7,222 nt of DNA from Candidatus Poribacteria bacterium (GTDB lineage: Bacteria > Poribacteria > WGA-4E > B28-G17): contig QNBQ01000073.1 in the NCBI GenBank assembly GCA_003645735.1, positions 1-7,222 of the forward strand, in the 5' to 3' direction. Shown here piece after piece: positions 6,484 to 7,222 of the stretch. The translations under genes were made by a program, and so were the position numbers. The notes under the pieces are model-generated. The model saw only the letters and a list, made by a program, of their open reading frames with translations. It was not told the DNA's origin and ran no database searches. Numbering within the stretch: position 1 is the first letter of the stretch; every line of letters begins with the position of its first letter.

Positions 6484-7222
6484 GCAGCGCTTCCCTCCTC
6501 CCGTCGCTCAGCCGCCATATCACCGTGTATGTCCCCTTCGATCTGGCCAGGTTTTTCAGGTCGATCTCCGGGGAGAGGGTGACGAACCCGGTCGGGCTTT
6601 CGGGCAGATCAACCCGCATCTCCCTCTCGAACAGCTTCCTCCCGTCCGGCCCCAACACCTTCACCCTCAGGGCGAGCCTCCCGGGGTTGGGATCGGACAG
6701 ATGGACGGTTATCCGTTGCTTGAGCTTCCCCCCCTCCAGCAGGCAGGCCCCCTCCAGCCAGGCCAGATCCTTCTGAGGAGGGGTCTGCGGGAGGGATTCG
6801 AGGTAGCCGGAGCCGGGTATCCTGATCCACTGCCCGCCCGTCCCCCAGGCGAGCTGTTTTATGGGCAGGTGATCTATCCCCAGGACGGTGACGGCGATCC
6901 CCTTCTTCCTGAGCGTCTCGATCACCTCGTCCAGGCTGTAGGGGGATCTCCCGTCGATGTCCTTGTCGTGGGGAGGGGCGTCGGTGGCGAGTATGAAGTG
7001 CTTCTTGGCGAACCACCTGTAATCCACCCGCTCGAGGGCGGCCATCAACGCCTCGTAGATCGACTCGGCTATATCCCCTCCCCCCTCCGTCCTCAGCCCG
7101 TAGAGCCAGTTCTGGAACTGAACCGGGTCGGTCGTTATCCCTTTGACCTCCATCCCCTCCGCCTCGCCCGAGAAGGCCACCAGCCCCAGGCCCAGGTCGT
7201 AGCCCTCCTCCCGGAGCATGGA
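6458..7222 (-). CDS. VWA-domain protein with C-terminal beta domain (5' partial)
   Basis: The frame is open to the window edge. About 254 residues are visible, numbered here from the Met at 7217-7219, which is preceded by a Ser codon and need not be the start. A VWA fold is seen at 1-140: strand LGLVAFSG (10-17), a MIDAS-like TEGGGDIAES (44-53, with Thr44 and Asp49), strand FILATDAPPHD (75-85), and a strand AVTVLGID (109-116). The first MIDAS motif (DxSxS) would lie outside the window. The GGGD version of the MIDAS loop is found in several bacterial extracellular VWA proteins. Residues 165-253 are beta-rich (RITVHLSDPNPGRLALRVKVLGP start) and look Ig-like. It is probably exported and adhesive or complex-forming, but no signal peptide can be seen. 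The stop (TAA, 6458-6460) lies inside the 3' end of the MarC gene. Confidence 0.82.
   Translation of the reverse strand, partial: SMLREEGYDLGLGLVAFSGEAEGMEVKGITTDPVQFQNWLYGLRTEGGGDIAESIYEALMAALERVDYRWFAKKHFILATDAPPHDKDIDGRSPYSLDEVIETLRKKGIAVTVLGIDHLPIKQLAWGTGGQWIRIPGSGYLESLPQTPPQKDLAWLEGACLLEGGKLKQRITVHLSDPNPGRLALRVKVLGPDGRKLFEREMRVDLPESPTGFVTLSPEIDLKNLARSKGTYTVIWRLSDGRREALLRSYLDIP

Noticed and set aside
6480..6511. CTGAGC/GCTCAG inverted repeat as a terminator after MarC
   Set aside because: The stem is only 6 pairs with a 20-base loop and no T-run, and it lies inside the VWA coding sequence.

Overview
The window is GC-rich and almost fully coding. It holds nine protein genes and no RNA gene, IS element, CRISPR array or non-coding stretch over 300 bases. 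An Omp85-type outer-membrane barrel protein shows that the host is a diderm (Gram-negative-type) bacterium. Arginine is mostly AGG and isoleucine often ATA despite the high GC, and the coding strand is purine-rich. This resembles thermophilic or deep-branching uncultured bacterial lineages more than Proteobacteria, but I cannot name a phylum from the sequence. Both end genes run off the window, so it may be a short metagenomic contig.

Positions 2-2102 carry an envelope pair. The first is the C-terminal end of a BatA-like membrane protein (membrane-anchored, probably with a VWA domain upstream). It overlaps by 8 bases a two-POTRA Omp85/BamA-superfamily outer-membrane protein. Positions 2132-3376 carry two closely packed genes with near-identical Shine-Dalgarno sequences: a YfcE/MJ0936-type metallophosphoesterase and a conserved-looking glycine-rich protein of unknown function. 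All four genes could be one transcript.

A strong sigma70-like promoter (TTGTAA, 17 bp, TATAAT) lies in the 42-base gap before position 3419. Its predicted start is almost on the ATG, so the mRNA is probably leaderless. It would drive a second operon of four genes. These are an exported or membrane-anchored protein with an EF-hand-like calcium loop and a basic Gly/Arg tail, an unrecognised cytosolic protein with a possible winged helix, a NicO/RcnA-type nickel/cobalt transporter with a His-Pro loop, and a MarC-family membrane protein. The last three are coupled through overlapping start and stop codons. Metal homeostasis is the simplest theme for the end of this operon, but only the transporter directly supports it.

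On the minus strand, a VWA-domain protein with a C-terminal beta-rich domain converges on the MarC gene and overlaps its 3' end by 26 bases. Its N-terminus lies outside the window.

The first 113 bases form a striking imperfect palindrome with 32-base arms matching at 31 positions. It lies inside the first gene and may be a real cruciform or a fold-back assembly artefact at a contig end. I found no clear new defence or mobile system. The best leads are the two unrecognised operon genes, the leaderless promoter and the EF-hand protein.
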